Assembly: GCF_963455295.1 (NCBI RefSeq)
Contig: NZ_OY734020.1
Span: forward strand, 3,224,001 to 3,288,000
Direction of reading: 5' to 3'
From: Candidatus Thiodiazotropha sp. CDECU1
GTDB lineage: Bacteria > Pseudomonadota > Gammaproteobacteria > Chromatiales > Chromatiaceae
Length of the DNA stretch: 64,000 bases
Positions 9,002 through 17,830 of the stretch are shown here, piece by piece; within the stretch, counting starts at the first letter, position 1; each line of letters opens with the position of its first letter. The translations under genes and the position numbers were made by a program. The notes below the pieces were generated by a model. The model was not told the DNA's origin. It did no database searches and saw only the letters and a program-made list of their open reading frames with translations.

Positions 9002-10002
9002 TACAGGTGTTCCACCACCTTGCGGGTCAGATCGACCAGGCGATTGACATAGCCCCACTCGTTGTCATACCAGGCGTAGATTTTGACCAAAGAGCCATCC
9101 ACCACCATGGTGGACGGGGCGTCGATCACGGAGGAGCGGGCTTCGTTGACATAGTCGACGGAGACCAGGGGACGCTCCTCGTAGCCCAGGATACTCTTCA
9201 GCTCACCTTCCGCCGCCGCCTTGAAGTAGCCGTTGATCTCCTCCGCCGTCACCTCCCTGGCGGCCTGAAAAACAAAGTCGGTCAAGGAACCGTTGAGCAA
9301 CGGCACCCGCACCGCATGGCCGTTGAGCTTGCCCTCCAGCTCGGGGAAGATCTTGGTGATCGCCTTCGCCGAGCCGGTGGTTGTGGGGATCAGGGACTGG
9401 CCGCAGGCGCGGGCCCGGCGCAGGTCCTTGTGTCCCTTGTCGACGATGATCTGGGTATTGGTGATGTCATGGATGGTGGTCATGCAGCCTTGCAGGATGC
9501 CGACCTGTTCGTGCATCACCTTCACCACAGGCGCCAGGCAGTTGGTGGTGCAGGATGCTGCTGTGATCAGGTGGTGCCTGTCCGGCTCATAGCGGTCGTC
9601 GTTGATGCCGTAGACGATGTTCAATGCTCCCTCGGTTGGAGCGGCAACGATGACCTTCTTCACCCCTTGATCGAAATAGGCCTGCAGGGAGTCCGGTTTC
9701 TTATGGTGTTTGCCGGTGGCCTCGATGACGATATCGCAGTCGGACCAGTCTGTGGCGGCAATATCCTGATTCGCGTTGTAGGCCAAGCGACTATCCCCGA
9801 CAACGATCTCACTGCCATGGGCAGCGCAATTCACATCCCAGGTGCCATGCACCGAGTCGAACTGCAGCAGATGGGCCGCGCAGCTGGCATCGCCGGCAAT
9901 CTCGTTGATACGGCAGAATTCCAATGATCCTGCATCCCATCCGGCTCGCAACGCGAGACGCCCCATGCGGCCAAAGCCGTTTATGCCAATCTTCGCTTTC
10001 AA
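9001..10002 (-). CDS. gap: ArsJ-associated glyceraldehyde-3-phosphate dehydrogenase
   Basis: A 333-residue GAPDH with the NAD-binding start [14 protein letters not shown] and the catalytic motif SCTTNCLAP near residue 150, followed by the usual phosphate-site and C-terminal segments ([15 protein letters not shown]). Paired with ArsJ it is the arsenic-dedicated paralogue: it converts glyceraldehyde-3-phosphate and arsenate into 1-arseno-3-phosphoglycerate, which ArsJ then exports. It may also have normal glycolytic or Calvin-cycle activity. The gene precedes arsJ with a one-base overlap. No arsR-type repressor or arsenate reductase is nearby, so regulation is not evident. Confidence 0.93.
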   Translation of the reverse strand: MKAKIGINGFGRMGRLALRAGWDAGSLEFCRINEIAGDASCAAHLLQFDSVHGTWDVNCAAHGSEIVVGDSRLAYNANQDIAATDWSDCDIVIEATGKHHKKPDSLQAYFDQGVKKVIVAAPTEGALNIVYGINDDRYEPDRHHLITAASCTTNCLAPVVKVMHEQVGILQGCMTTIHDITNTQIIVDKGHKDLRRARACGQSLIPTTTGSAKAITKIFPELEGKLNGHAVRVPLLNGSLTDFVFQAAREVTAEEINGYFKAAAEGELKSILGYEERPLVSVDYVNEARSSVIDAPSTMVVDGSLVKIYAWYDNEWGYVNRLVDLTRKVVEHL

Positions 10003-10393
10003 AAGGAAACCCTCGGTAAGAAATTATGTTCAGGTTTTTGTTTATCAATATATGCCGCAGCATACAGGTACCGCAATCGGAAGCCCATCGACACAATGGC
10101 CGGACTGCTGCTGCATTGGCTAAGTACCATATCTTTATGACAGAAATATGAAATTCAGATCAGGGAGGAAGAACAGAGAAGAGATAATCCGCAAATGGAC
10201 GCAAATCACCGCGAATCTACGTAATATATATAATTCCTTTGAAAAATTCGTTGGCGGCAGTACATGATAAAAGACATTAACTTATTGAAATAAAATAACA
10301 AAATACGATTCATTAGTGAATGTCTTATTGATTGTCAGTTATGAATAACTGAAGCTACTAAGTAACAAACAGGCTGATATCTTATGACTACGT
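10003..10393. other. Repeat-rich intergenic region upstream of gap
   Basis: No gene is supported. Bases 10188-10221 carry the pattern CCGCAAATnnACGCAAAT, which recurs after several stop codons in this window (see 59731 and 14760-14788). The rest is AT-rich and probably includes the arsenate-operon promoter, but I cannot identify it. Confidence 0.4.
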
Positions 10394-10478
10394 CATTTTT
10401 TTGATCATGTCATTTTTAGAACCACGTCATTTTTAGAACCACGCCATTTTTAGAACCACATCATTTTTAGAACCGCGT
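10394..10478. repeat. Five tandem 17-bp repeats at a MITE-like terminus
   Basis: Four clear units of CATTTTTAGAACCACGT lie at 10411-10427, 10428-10444, 10445-10461 and 10462-10478, each with no more than two changes. A more diverged fifth unit is at 10394-10410. The array runs straight into the inverted repeat at 10479, and each unit begins with CATT like the repeat itself. Confidence 0.8.
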
Positions 10479-10782
10479 CATTCCGGCGCATGCCGGAATC
10501 CAGGGATTAGGCAAGGGAGGTGGAATGGAACCCTATACACGAGTGTTACATCTAACCTGCAAATGAGGATTTGGGAACATAAGAATAATCTAGTTGAAGG
10601 CTTTACCAGTAAATATATCGTGCATACTTTAGTCTGGTATGAGATGCATGAGACGATTGAAGAACTTAATCCTCGCTGGCGTGATTTGTATCCAGACCTG
10701 GTCTATTAAGATATTTTCTTTTTTGAAAAACAGACGCTCGACAATCGTGTGGTGCATCTGGATTCCGGCATGCGCCGGAATG
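10479..10782. mobile_element. 304-bp element bounded by 25-bp perfect inverted repeats
   Basis: Bases 10479-10503 and 10758-10782 are exact reverse complements, with core ATTCCGGCGCATGCCGGAAT, itself a palindrome. This resembles the widespread GTCATTCCGGC...GGAATCC intergenic repeat of proteobacteria. The interior has no transposase and no convincing gene. Both ends are extended by tandem repeats (17-bp units on the left, 18-bp units on the right). Confidence 0.65.
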
Positions 10783-10833
10783 ACGAGGTCAGTCGGTGCG
10801 ACGAGGTCAGTCGGTGCGACGAGGTCAGTCAAG
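10782..10833. repeat. 18-bp tandem repeat, about 2.9 copies
   Basis: Units GACGAGGTCAGTCGGTGC occupy 10782-10799 and 10800-10817, with a third, shortened unit (GACGAGGTCAGTCAAG) at 10818-10833. The array directly follows the right inverted repeat of the element at 10479-10782. Confidence 0.8.
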
Positions 10834-10984
10834 TCTACCCACATATTCTCTGGGCAATCTAAAAGATTAGCTACATGACTTCATTCCAACTTGGACTGTC
10901 ACTATTAATAAGCGGATTTTTTAATCGTCCAGCTAATATTTGCGCGTATTCGCGTTGTTTCACGTCTATTTACAGTTAAGTAAG

Positions 10985-11010
10985 CAAAAAAGGCGGCCCG
11001 AAGGCCACCT
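10985..11010 (-). terminator. Intrinsic terminator of the DUF839 gene
   Basis: On the minus strand AGGTGGCC-TTCG-GGCCGCCT forms an 8-bp stem with a UUCG tetraloop and one G-U pair, and runs directly into a T-tract ending at 10986. It lies about 50 bases after the stop codon of the gene ending at 11063. Confidence 0.85.
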
Positions 11011-11062
11011 CGATAAGGGAGTTTCTTAATCCATTAAGAATTCACATCCCTGTCAATTGCTC

Positions 11063-12433
11063 TTATCTATCTCTTTTACGGCCATCGTTCTCGCGGTCGT
11101 CGTCCTCGGCGTAGTTCTCCTTACGGTCTTCACGGCTGATGGCCCAGGTGCCGTCGCCGTCGTCGTTAGCCGAATGCTGGATGTTGACATACAGGATGTT
11201 GCGGTCCGCCGGGCTGAAATAGATACCGGTACCCTCTGCGCCAGGGTCGGAAAGGGAAGCGAACAGGGAGACATAGCGGGATGCACCGAACTCGTTGCTC
11301 ACCTGACTGGCGAACCAGATATCGGACGGCTTGTTGTCCTCGATCATCACCAGGTCACCATTCGGCGCTTCAGCAAGGTTGTCCACACTGTCGAAACCTG
11401 TCTGATGACCCGCTTCACCCGGCTTACCGATCTCCTTCGGCACATTCACACCCGGCTTGACGAAGTCGGTTACCATCATGCTGTTGAGGTTGATGGCGAT
11501 GACACGACCTTCGTAGAGCTCCGAAGTGAAAACAAGCGCACCGCTCTCATCGGTCTTGGTATCTCTCGGGCCTTCGGTGATGGCCACATAGAGGGTATTT
11601 CCGATCACTTCCAGATCCTCAGGACGCTGGTAGCTCTGGCCACCGGCGGCGCTACCGGACTCACGAGCGGTCATAGGATCGATGGGACCGACCCACTCGC
11701 CCTGGCCAACACCATCTGCACCATTCACCTTCAACGCATACAGAGATCCAGCCGAAAGATCACCGGCAGCATCGGGTACGAACTTATAGACGCCACCGCC
11801 ACAAGGGACTACACCGCTGCAGCCCGAGGTACGGCCGCGATGCTCATCCACCACATAGACATTACCATCACTGTCGAGATCTATACCTTCATGGGCAAGA
11901 CGACCCACAGCCGGTCTGTCGACAACCTCTTTGGCGGTCATCAGATCGTCTTCCAGGTAGATCTCAAGCAGGCGACCGCCAGTGATCTCTTCTGCGAACA
12001 GGAGAGTGCCCCAAGGTGTCCAGCGGATACCGTCCAGGGCGTCGTAGCCGGGATCCTGGGCCAACAGACGGGTTTCACCGGTCTGCAGATCAACCACACT
12101 CACAGAGCCGCCTTCCGGCTGGTTGGCAGGGCTGCGCAGTTCGTGGGTCCGGTACATGAAACGGCCCTTCATGGGTCCGGTCTCATTGACCGTATTCATG
12201 TCATGCCAGTCATCACGTCCGTTATCGTAGATATTCAGATTGGTCTCGTCAGAAACAACCCACTGCTTAAAGCCCTTTGGCACTTTCCAGGGAGCGGTTG
12301 CGTCCCAGTCAGCAGCATTGGCGGACTCTTCAAGGGGTTTGAAATTATAGCTTTTAATACCACCCGCAATTGCCGAACCGGTAAGCATCACGGTTGCCGC
12401 AAGCGCGATAGTCAATAGTTTGCGTTGAAACAT
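11063..12433 (-). CDS. DUF839 / PhoX-like secreted protein
   Basis: A 456-residue protein with a Sec-type signal peptide (hydrophobic core residues about 6-20, cleavage after AIA). The body shows the PhoX/DUF839 pattern: LDGIRWTPWGTLLFAEE near 130-146, HEGIDLDSDGNVYVVDEH near 180-197, RPEDLEV near 270 and TGIYFSPADRNILYVNIQH near 400-418. PhoX is a calcium- and iron-dependent periplasmic alkaline phosphatase with a beta-propeller. Here I can only say that the acidic metal-binding positions appear present; phosphatase activity is not shown, and classical PhoX carries a TAT signal that this protein lacks. The C-terminus is an Asp/Glu/Arg-rich tail. It is monocistronic with its own terminator. 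Confidence 0.8.
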   Translation of the reverse strand: MFQRKLLTIALAATVMLTGSAIAGGIKSYNFKPLEESANAADWDATAPWKVPKGFKQWVVSDETNLNIYDNGRDDWHDMNTVNETGPMKGRFMYRTHELRSPANQPEGGSVSVVDLQTGETRLLAQDPGYDALDGIRWTPWGTLLFAEEITGGRLLEIYLEDDLMTAKEVVDRPAVGRLAHEGIDLDSDGNVYVVDEHRGRTSGCSGVVPCGGGVYKFVPDAAGDLSAGSLYALKVNGADGVGQGEWVGPIDPMTARESGSAAGGQSYQRPEDLEVIGNTLYVAITEGPRDTKTDESGALVFTSELYEGRVIAINLNSMMVTDFVKPGVNVPKEIGKPGEAGHQTGFDSVDNLAEAPNGDLVMIEDNKPSDIWFASQVSNEFGASRYVSLFASLSDPGAEGTGIYFSPADRNILYVNIQHSANDDGDGTWAISREDRKENYAEDDDRENDGRKRDR

Positions 12434-12661
12434 TTACGATCATCCTCATCTAGTATTTGAGGGAAGCTTTGAACTGGCCTTAGACGGACATTTTGCAGCC
12501 AACAGCTTCCGGTGTTTATGCGGCGCTTATTCAGTCCATTTCGTTGCGCCCCACTCTTCCTGAGTCGGCGCCATTCTGATGAGGCTATGTTTCAGTCACA
12601 CAACTGCTACGATTACATTTTTGTGATGCAATGATAATAATATGTTTACGATAAGAAGACC

Positions 12662-13786
12662 TTGAATAAATATACAACAAAACAGATAGTTGGAGAATTC
12701 TCCGGCGCCTTTGCCGACCTCGGCACCTTCCTGCCCATCGTAATTGCGGTGCTCACTCTGCAACTGATCGATCCATCCGGATTGTTTATCGGCTTCGGGC
12801 TGTTCGCCCTTGCGGTAGCGGCGATCTATCGCCGCCCGATCCCGGTACAGCCGATGAAAGCGGTGGCTGCGGTTGTCATCGCAGAAAATCTCAGTGCCGG
12901 CACCATTGCCGCCAGCGGCCTGCTGTTGGGTATTACGGTTCTCTTGCTTACCGTCACCGGCGTTGCCTCCTATTTGGGCAAAAAATTACCTCAGGCTGTA
13001 CTCAGCGGGATACAACTAGGTATCGGCCTGATCCTCGCATGGGCCGGTGCAAAACTGATGCTGCAGGATCCCCTTACCGGCCTGGCGGCGATGGTGCTTT
13101 TACTCCTGCTGCTGCCAACGCGTTTCAAATCCTTCAGTGCCATCCTGGTCATTCTCGGCACATCCGTATGGAGTGCCGTTGGCCAACCCGTGCAAATTCC
13201 AGAGATAGCAATTGGATTCTATCTGCCCCAGTGGGTCAGCTTCGACTGGTCGGATGGCTGGAAATCGGCTGAAACGATTCTGCTGCCACAGCTCGCCCTG
13301 ACCCTGACCAATGCAATGATCGTAACCGCCGCCATCGCAAGGCACCTGTTCGTCGATCAGGACAGATCGATCACGCCGAATCAACTTGGCATGAGCACCG
13401 GCGTGCTCAATCTGCTACTGGCCCCACTCGGCGCCTTTCCCATGTGCCATGGCGCAGGCGGCCTGGTGGTGCAGCACCGCTTCGGTGCCCGCACTGGATT
13501 GGCACCTGCCATTTTCGGTATCACCTGTCTGTCGATCGGACTCCTGTTGGGACCGAATGCGTTACAACTCCTGCTACTTATACCCCTCGCGGCGGTTGGC
13601 GCACTATTGGTCTTTGCCGGTATCGATCTGGCTATGAGCAAAGAGCTGATGCATGGATCACGGGAGAATTTGCCAGTCATTATCATCACCGGCCTTGTCT
13701 GCCTGCTGTTCAATGTTGCGCTGGGATTATTGGTGGGCATTGCGATTGAATATCTGCGCAAGCGGGGACCGATTCAACATCATTGA
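12662..13786 (+). CDS. MOT1-type molybdate/sulfate permease
   Basis: A 374-residue inner-membrane protein with about ten hydrophobic segments. The start GEFSGAFADLGTFLPIVIAV and the internal motif PMKAVAAVVIAE match the MOT1 (MFS_MOT1, sulfate-transporter-like) family, whose characterised eukaryotic members import molybdate. An in-frame TAA shortly upstream leaves the TTG at 12662 as the only plausible start. The gene lies 1 kb from the end of a molybdo/tungsto-enzyme operon, so oxyanion import for cofactor synthesis is a sensible inference; sulfate as substrate cannot be excluded. It is convergent with the DUF4399 gene across a palindromic repeat. Confidence 0.85.
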   Translation: MNKYTTKQIVGEFSGAFADLGTFLPIVIAVLTLQLIDPSGLFIGFGLFALAVAAIYRRPIPVQPMKAVAAVVIAENLSAGTIAASGLLLGITVLLLTVTGVASYLGKKLPQAVLSGIQLGIGLILAWAGAKLMLQDPLTGLAAMVLLLLLLPTRFKSFSAILVILGTSVWSAVGQPVQIPEIAIGFYLPQWVSFDWSDGWKSAETILLPQLALTLTNAMIVTAAIARHLFVDQDRSITPNQLGMSTGVLNLLLAPLGAFPMCHGAGGLVVQHRFGARTGLAPAIFGITCLSIGLLLGPNALQLLLLIPLAAVGALLVFAGIDLAMSKELMHGSRENLPVIIITGLVCLLFNVALGLLVGIAIEYLRKRGPIQHH

Positions 13787-13810
13787 TGGTGGGGCAGGGC
13801 CCCACCCTAC
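13787..13810. repeat. REP-like palindrome, family A
   Basis: TGGTGGGGCAGGGCCCCACC followed by CTAC: a GGTGGGGC/GCCCCACC stem starting at the stop codon of the permease gene. Family A has two further copies at 33928-33990. Between two convergent genes it may also limit transcription from both sides. Confidence 0.75.
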
Positions 13811-13819
13811 CTATTACAT

Positions 13820-14248
13820 TCATTTCACCATGATGGTGATCTTGTCAGAGACGATGGGCGGATCGAAGGGGATATGATCCTTATCACCCAGCACCAGCTG
13901 CAGAGTGTGGGTGCCCTTTTCCAGATCGAGCGTCACCTCTGTCTGGCCACCACCGAAATGGCGATGATTATCATCTGAAGGCAAGGGTTTATCCATTGCC
14001 GGCATCTCGTTTACATCGATGAGCAGATGGTGATGTCCGGTCTTTTCACGCTCGACCCCGGCGGGCGCGACACCCATCCCCCGTAAACCGAAACGGACAG
14101 TAACAGGACCACTTCCCTGTTCACCATTCATGGGTGAAATGATATACAGTTTGACGCCGTCAGGCGCAGGGGTGCCGGCATTGATCTGTGGCGCATAAAA
14201 GCCAAGCAGCAGCATGGCGAAAATCAGTCTTCTTATAAAAGAGGGCAT
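13820..14248 (-). CDS. DUF4399 periplasmic protein
   Basis: The ATG at 14248 is preceded by GGAGG at five bases, which fixes the start; a longer frame upstream has no support. The 142-residue protein has a signal peptide (RRLIFAMLLLGFYAPQINA) and the conserved DUF4399 core, with FGLRGMGVAPAGVE, HHHLLIDV and HTLQLVLGDKDHIPFDPP. The His-rich segments suggest metal binding, but the function is unknown. It is probably periplasmic and monocistronic. Confidence 0.85.
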   Translation of the reverse strand: MPSFIRRLIFAMLLLGFYAPQINAGTPAPDGVKLYIISPMNGEQGSGPVTVRFGLRGMGVAPAGVEREKTGHHHLLIDVNEMPAMDKPLPSDDNHRHFGGGQTEVTLDLEKGTHTLQLVLGDKDHIPFDPPIVSDKITIMVK

Positions 14249-14714
14249 AAGGACCTCCAGGATGTTGTTAGATTTGGGATTTTGAGTGTAGGGCATCCGG
14301 AGCATCAAGCAGCACAATACCCGGGCAGTCCCATATTGTGTAAGACACATTAATTACAGCACATATTGAATATCTATAACCCTTTAAAAAAGGGCATTTC
14401 GCATGCACAGACGATCTCTATCCAACTGACTCCCTATTGCTGAATTTCAAGGATACCGATCTTGGGAAAGGTCAGCTTATGACTGATTCAGTACCAATTC
14501 CTCATCGACAGCGACCGACAACTGTGCCGCATTCGCCGTCGCCAACCAGACAGCCTATATCGAGCTAACCGATGTTGAGGTCAACAACAGCTGCCCCACC
14601 AAACATTGCCTCATATAGTAAACAGATTTGAGAGATTATGGCCTGCCTGGCAGAACAATACAGCGCCTGTAATTTTTCCTCTCAAGCAATTGTGCGTTTC
14701 TTGCGCAAAAGAGC
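14249..14714. other. Intergenic region between DUF4399 and the FDH operon end
   Basis: Nearly 470 bases without a supported gene or RNA. It should contain the DUF4399 promoter; no clear consensus is visible. Confidence 0.4.
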
Positions 14715-14788
14715 TGGTGCGGCAAGCCGCACCCTACAGACTTTTTAAATTAATGCATTTTATTAGCGTTCATTTGCGTTCATTTGCG
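14715..14788. repeat. REP-like palindrome, family B, with ATTTGCGG tail
   Basis: The stem GGTGCGGC-AA-GCCGCACC followed by CTAC is at 14715-14737. About 30 bases later comes GCGTTCATTTGCGTTCATTTGCGG, which ends seven bases before the stop codon of the minus-strand gene at 14795. The same arrangement recurs at 59824-59880. Confidence 0.75.
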
Positions 14789-14794
14789 GACTTT

Positions 14795-16066
14795 TTAATT
14801 TTTCTTAGGCTTGGCAACCAGATGCTCGGCCACCAGTTCGGTCAGGCTGATCACCTGGGTATCCATTTCGTTATGCTCTATCCCCTCTTCCAGGATGATA
14901 CGGCAATTGGCGCATGCCGTGACCATGGTATTGACTCCTGTCTCCTGTAACTGCTGTTTCTTACGCTCGAAGACTCGCAGGCGCAACGGCTCGGCGCGCT
15001 CGTTGGCACTCACGCCACCACCGCCGCCACAGCACCAGTTCATCACCCCATGGTCCTTCATCTCGACAAAGTTTTCCGCCACACTGTTGAGCAATTCCCG
15101 TGGCTGGTTGACGACACCACCGCGACGCACGATCTGACAGGGATCATGCAGGGTCATGGGGGTTGTATCCTTACCCTCCAACTGCAGGCGTCCCTCCGCC
15201 TTTAACTGTTCCAGCAACTCCAGGATATGCACCACCTCGAAGGAGTATGGACGACCGATCAGGTTCGGTCCTTCCCAACGAATAGCGGTATAGGCGTGGC
15301 CACATTCGGGACTGATGACAGTCTTGACACCCAACTCTTCCGCGGCGATCACAACCCGATTCACAAGTTCCGCTGCTGCCTCCTTGTTGCCGATCTGGAT
15401 GCCGCTGTTGGTGGCCTCGAAGGCATTGCTGTTGATTGTCCAGGAGACTCCCGCTGCATCGAAGATACGCGCGATACTCTCGATAAATTCCGGAAAATTG
15501 ACCACCTCCATGGAGGAGAAGAGAACCATGTAGTCGGCGCCCTTTTTGTCCACCGGTATTTTCAACCCGCTATCCTTCTCCACATGGGCCAGGGCAGCCT
15601 GGAGTGTCCTGAAGGTAACTCCCATGGGACTGCCGATCTTCAGCGCCCGCTTGGTCGCCTCTTTCATGCCGTCCGGCGCATAGCCCGCGACGGAGAAGCC
15701 TTCCCGCTGTTTACGAATCATGTAGGTGATGTCGTTACCCACCGGGCAGATCATGGAACAGCGACCACACATGGTGCAGCTGTCGTAGACCAGGGTCTCC
15801 CAATCGGCGAAATCTTTTTCGGTTACAGGCTCACTCAGACCGAACACTGAACCCAACTTACCCCAGAAGGTATGCTCGCGCCGCCAAAGCTTCTTCATCG
15901 GCTCGAGTTTGTAGATCGGCGTATAGCGGGGATCATGTGTCTCCGTATAGAAGAGACAGGCCTCGGCGCAAAGCCCGCAGTGGACACAACTGGAGAAGTA
16001 GGATGAGATGCGGGAATCGATCTGTTGACGTAACGCCTCTACACCCTGCTCAAACTGTTCACTCAT
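14795..16066 (-). CDS. HdrD/DsrK/GlpC-like iron-sulfur protein of the FDH operon
   Basis: A 423-residue cytoplasmic protein. Near residues 22-32 and 97-107 are two [4Fe-4S] motifs, CVHCGLCAEAC and CTMCGRCSMIC. The C-terminal half holds a cysteine-rich CCG domain (DPCQI near 310, NWCCGGGGG near 343, ACANC near 382); an earlier CCG-like region around 185-270 has lost its CCG. This architecture occurs in HdrD, DsrK, TmcB and GlpC, which move electrons between menaquinol-type membrane subunits and a thiol/disulfide or other acceptor. It follows the NarI-like gene by eight bases, so together they form a DsrMK-like pair at the end of the FDH operon. Confidence 0.85.
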   Translation of the reverse strand: MSEQFEQGVEALRQQIDSRISSYFSSCVHCGLCAEACLFYTETHDPRYTPIYKLEPMKKLWRREHTFWGKLGSVFGLSEPVTEKDFADWETLVYDSCTMCGRCSMICPVGNDITYMIRKQREGFSVAGYAPDGMKEATKRALKIGSPMGVTFRTLQAALAHVEKDSGLKIPVDKKGADYMVLFSSMEVVNFPEFIESIARIFDAAGVSWTINSNAFEATNSGIQIGNKEAAAELVNRVVIAAEELGVKTVISPECGHAYTAIRWEGPNLIGRPYSFEVVHILELLEQLKAEGRLQLEGKDTTPMTLHDPCQIVRRGGVVNQPRELLNSVAENFVEMKDHGVMNWCCGGGGGVSANERAEPLRLRVFERKKQQLQETGVNTMVTACANCRIILEEGIEHNEMDTQVISLTELVAEHLVAKPKKN

Positions 16067-16074
16067 GCCGCCCC

Positions 16075-16716
16075 CTATGCGTTGATACCTTTGCGTCCCA
16101 TGGTTGCGCCGGTATAGCCGCGACTCATAACGAAGGTAAAGGTATGCATCAGCTTGCTGAATGGAAAATAGATCAGCAGCAACTCGGCCAGTAGCAGATG
16201 GATCAGGCGCAGCGCCTCGAAGGATTGCGCCAATGCCAGGCAGCCTGTCAGCATCACCAGAAATACCAGGACACTCCCCACATGATCATCCAGGTCCGAG
16301 AGCAGTCTCGTCACCGGACTGAGCAGACGATGGATCCATAACAGCAGCAGGCCCAGAAACGCCAGTTCGGCGGAGAGGATAAAGGCCCAATGGGGCATGG
16401 CCGGCCAACTGAATCCGGTGATCCTCTCGGCGTAGAAATCGATATGGGGTTGGGCGAAGAAGAGCAGCGCAAACAGCCCAAGGTGGAACAGATAGCCGGC
16501 GATCTGCAGCAGTCTGCCACGGGTGGCGGCAGTGCGCTCATACAGGGAACGGCTGACGATAGTCCGCATGGCGCCGGATGCTGCACTGCCTTTTGGCGTC
16601 GCAAGGTCCGTCCTATTGCCCGCCATGAGAATCATCAAGATACGCCATACAACACCGATCACAAACACGCCCAGGGAAAAGATCCACAAGGGCCCGTCGA
16701 TGAACTGGGCGATCAT
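16075..16716 (-). CDS. NarI/DsrM-like membrane cytochrome subunit
   Basis: A 213-residue protein with about five membrane segments. The ATG at 16716 overlaps the stop of the cytochrome b gene (ATGA), whereas the longer open frame upstream lies inside that gene. Histidines within or next to helices (YLFHLGLF near 80, LIHLLLAELLL and KLMHTFTF near 180-195) are candidate haem ligands as in NarI and DsrM. The predicted role is quinol oxidation or quinone reduction coupled to the iron-sulfur protein encoded next. It is part of the ten-gene FDH operon. Confidence 0.8.
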   Translation of the reverse strand: MIAQFIDGPLWIFSLGVFVIGVVWRILMILMAGNRTDLATPKGSAASGAMRTIVSRSLYERTAATRGRLLQIAGYLFHLGLFALLFFAQPHIDFYAERITGFSWPAMPHWAFILSAELAFLGLLLLWIHRLLSPVTRLLSDLDDHVGSVLVFLVMLTGCLALAQSFEALRLIHLLLAELLLIYFPFSKLMHTFTFVMSRGYTGATMGRKGINA

Positions 16717-17801
16717 TTGCCTGCCTCCCCAAGCTCTCGACCGAGGGATCTGTTGGTATCGGTGTCGCTGAACCGGTTCACTTCTTCGTTGGCTATCGCC
16801 TCTCCCCGCTTTTCCATCTGTGTCGCCCACAGATCGTGATGCTCCTTGGCCCAATTCAGGTCGCAGTATCCTGACTTCATACCTTCGATGGCGCCCTGCA
16901 TACCGATGCTGCCGATATAGATATGACCAAGTATCACACCGATCATGAGAATCGCACCGATGGCGTGACCCACATGGGCCAGCTCCATCCACTCCCGACT
17001 CTGACCGAATATGGGAAATACCAATACCAGACCGGACACCACAATCACTGAACCCACGATTATCAGCATCCAGAACATGCTCTTCTCGCCCATATTGAAA
17101 AAGTTGGACGGAACATGTTTTTTACCGATGATGCCACCCCCCCGCAACAGCCAACTCATATCCCCCTTCTGATAGATGTTGCGGCGAACGAATTTTATAA
17201 ACACCAGGATCAGGGCAATCATAAACAGGGGCCCCATCAGATTGTGCCCCTCTTTGCTGGCCGATGCGATAACCGAGAAGATCTCCTTGCCGAAGAGGGG
17301 AATCAACACTGGTCGACCGAACAAAATGATCAGACCGGTAATGGCGAGAAACAGGAAAATCGATGCCATAAACCAGTGGATCAAGCGTTCATAACTGGTA
17401 TAGCGGGGCAGCTTCCTGTCCGACTCTCCACCGACAATCTTCACTTTGCCGCGGATCAGGTAGAAAAGGATTAAACCTATACCTATGCCCAGCAACAGGT
17501 ATCCACCTATGGGTATCAACTGCTGCATACGGAATTTTCGCCACTTGTCCCCATTGGCATTGATCAGCACACCCGTGTCCACACCCCTTACCTGGGTGGT
17601 ACCGGATGCGGGCATATCCCGCTGGCGCACATCCCGCCACAACTCCGCAGCGGGATTGAGTACCGCTACTGAAGGCAGGCCTCTCGACTCCTTGGACTCG
17701 GCAAAGCTATGCAGTGGCAGGACAATCAACCACAACAGCAACAACCATGCTGCGGTGTTACTGCCCTGACCAGCTGCAGATAGGTTGCAGAACCTGTTCA
17801 T
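16713..17801 (-). CDS. Formate dehydrogenase cytochrome b556 (gamma) subunit
   Basis: The ATG at 17801 begins a 362-residue protein with an N-terminal hydrophobic signal-like segment (LLLLWLIVLPLHSFA), a soluble stretch of about 60 residues, and then the FdnI/FdoI-type four-helix cytochrome b: RYTSYERLIHWFMASIF near 130-147, EGHNLMGPLF near 188 and LAHVGHAIGAILMIGVILGHIY near 275-297. The histidines in these helices would bind two haems b and pass electrons from the beta subunit to quinone. The long N-terminal extension before the first cytochrome helix is typical of this FDH class and not of E. coli FdnI. It overlaps the next gene by four bases. Confidence 0.9.
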   Translation of the reverse strand: MNRFCNLSAAGQGSNTAAWLLLLWLIVLPLHSFAESKESRGLPSVAVLNPAAELWRDVRQRDMPASGTTQVRGVDTGVLINANGDKWRKFRMQQLIPIGGYLLLGIGIGLILFYLIRGKVKIVGGESDRKLPRYTSYERLIHWFMASIFLFLAITGLIILFGRPVLIPLFGKEIFSVIASASKEGHNLMGPLFMIALILVFIKFVRRNIYQKGDMSWLLRGGGIIGKKHVPSNFFNMGEKSMFWMLIIVGSVIVVSGLVLVFPIFGQSREWMELAHVGHAIGAILMIGVILGHIYIGSIGMQGAIEGMKSGYCDLNWAKEHHDLWATQMEKRGEAIANEEVNRFSDTDTNRSLGRELGEAGK

Positions 17802-17830
17802 AGCGAACCAACTCTCCCTATTGCGCTGCT

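Noticed and set aside
11057-12418. Long open frame (453 codons) opposite the DUF839 gene
   Set aside because: It mirrors a real gene with signal peptide, conserved motifs and its own terminator; the antisense product has no recognisable domain.
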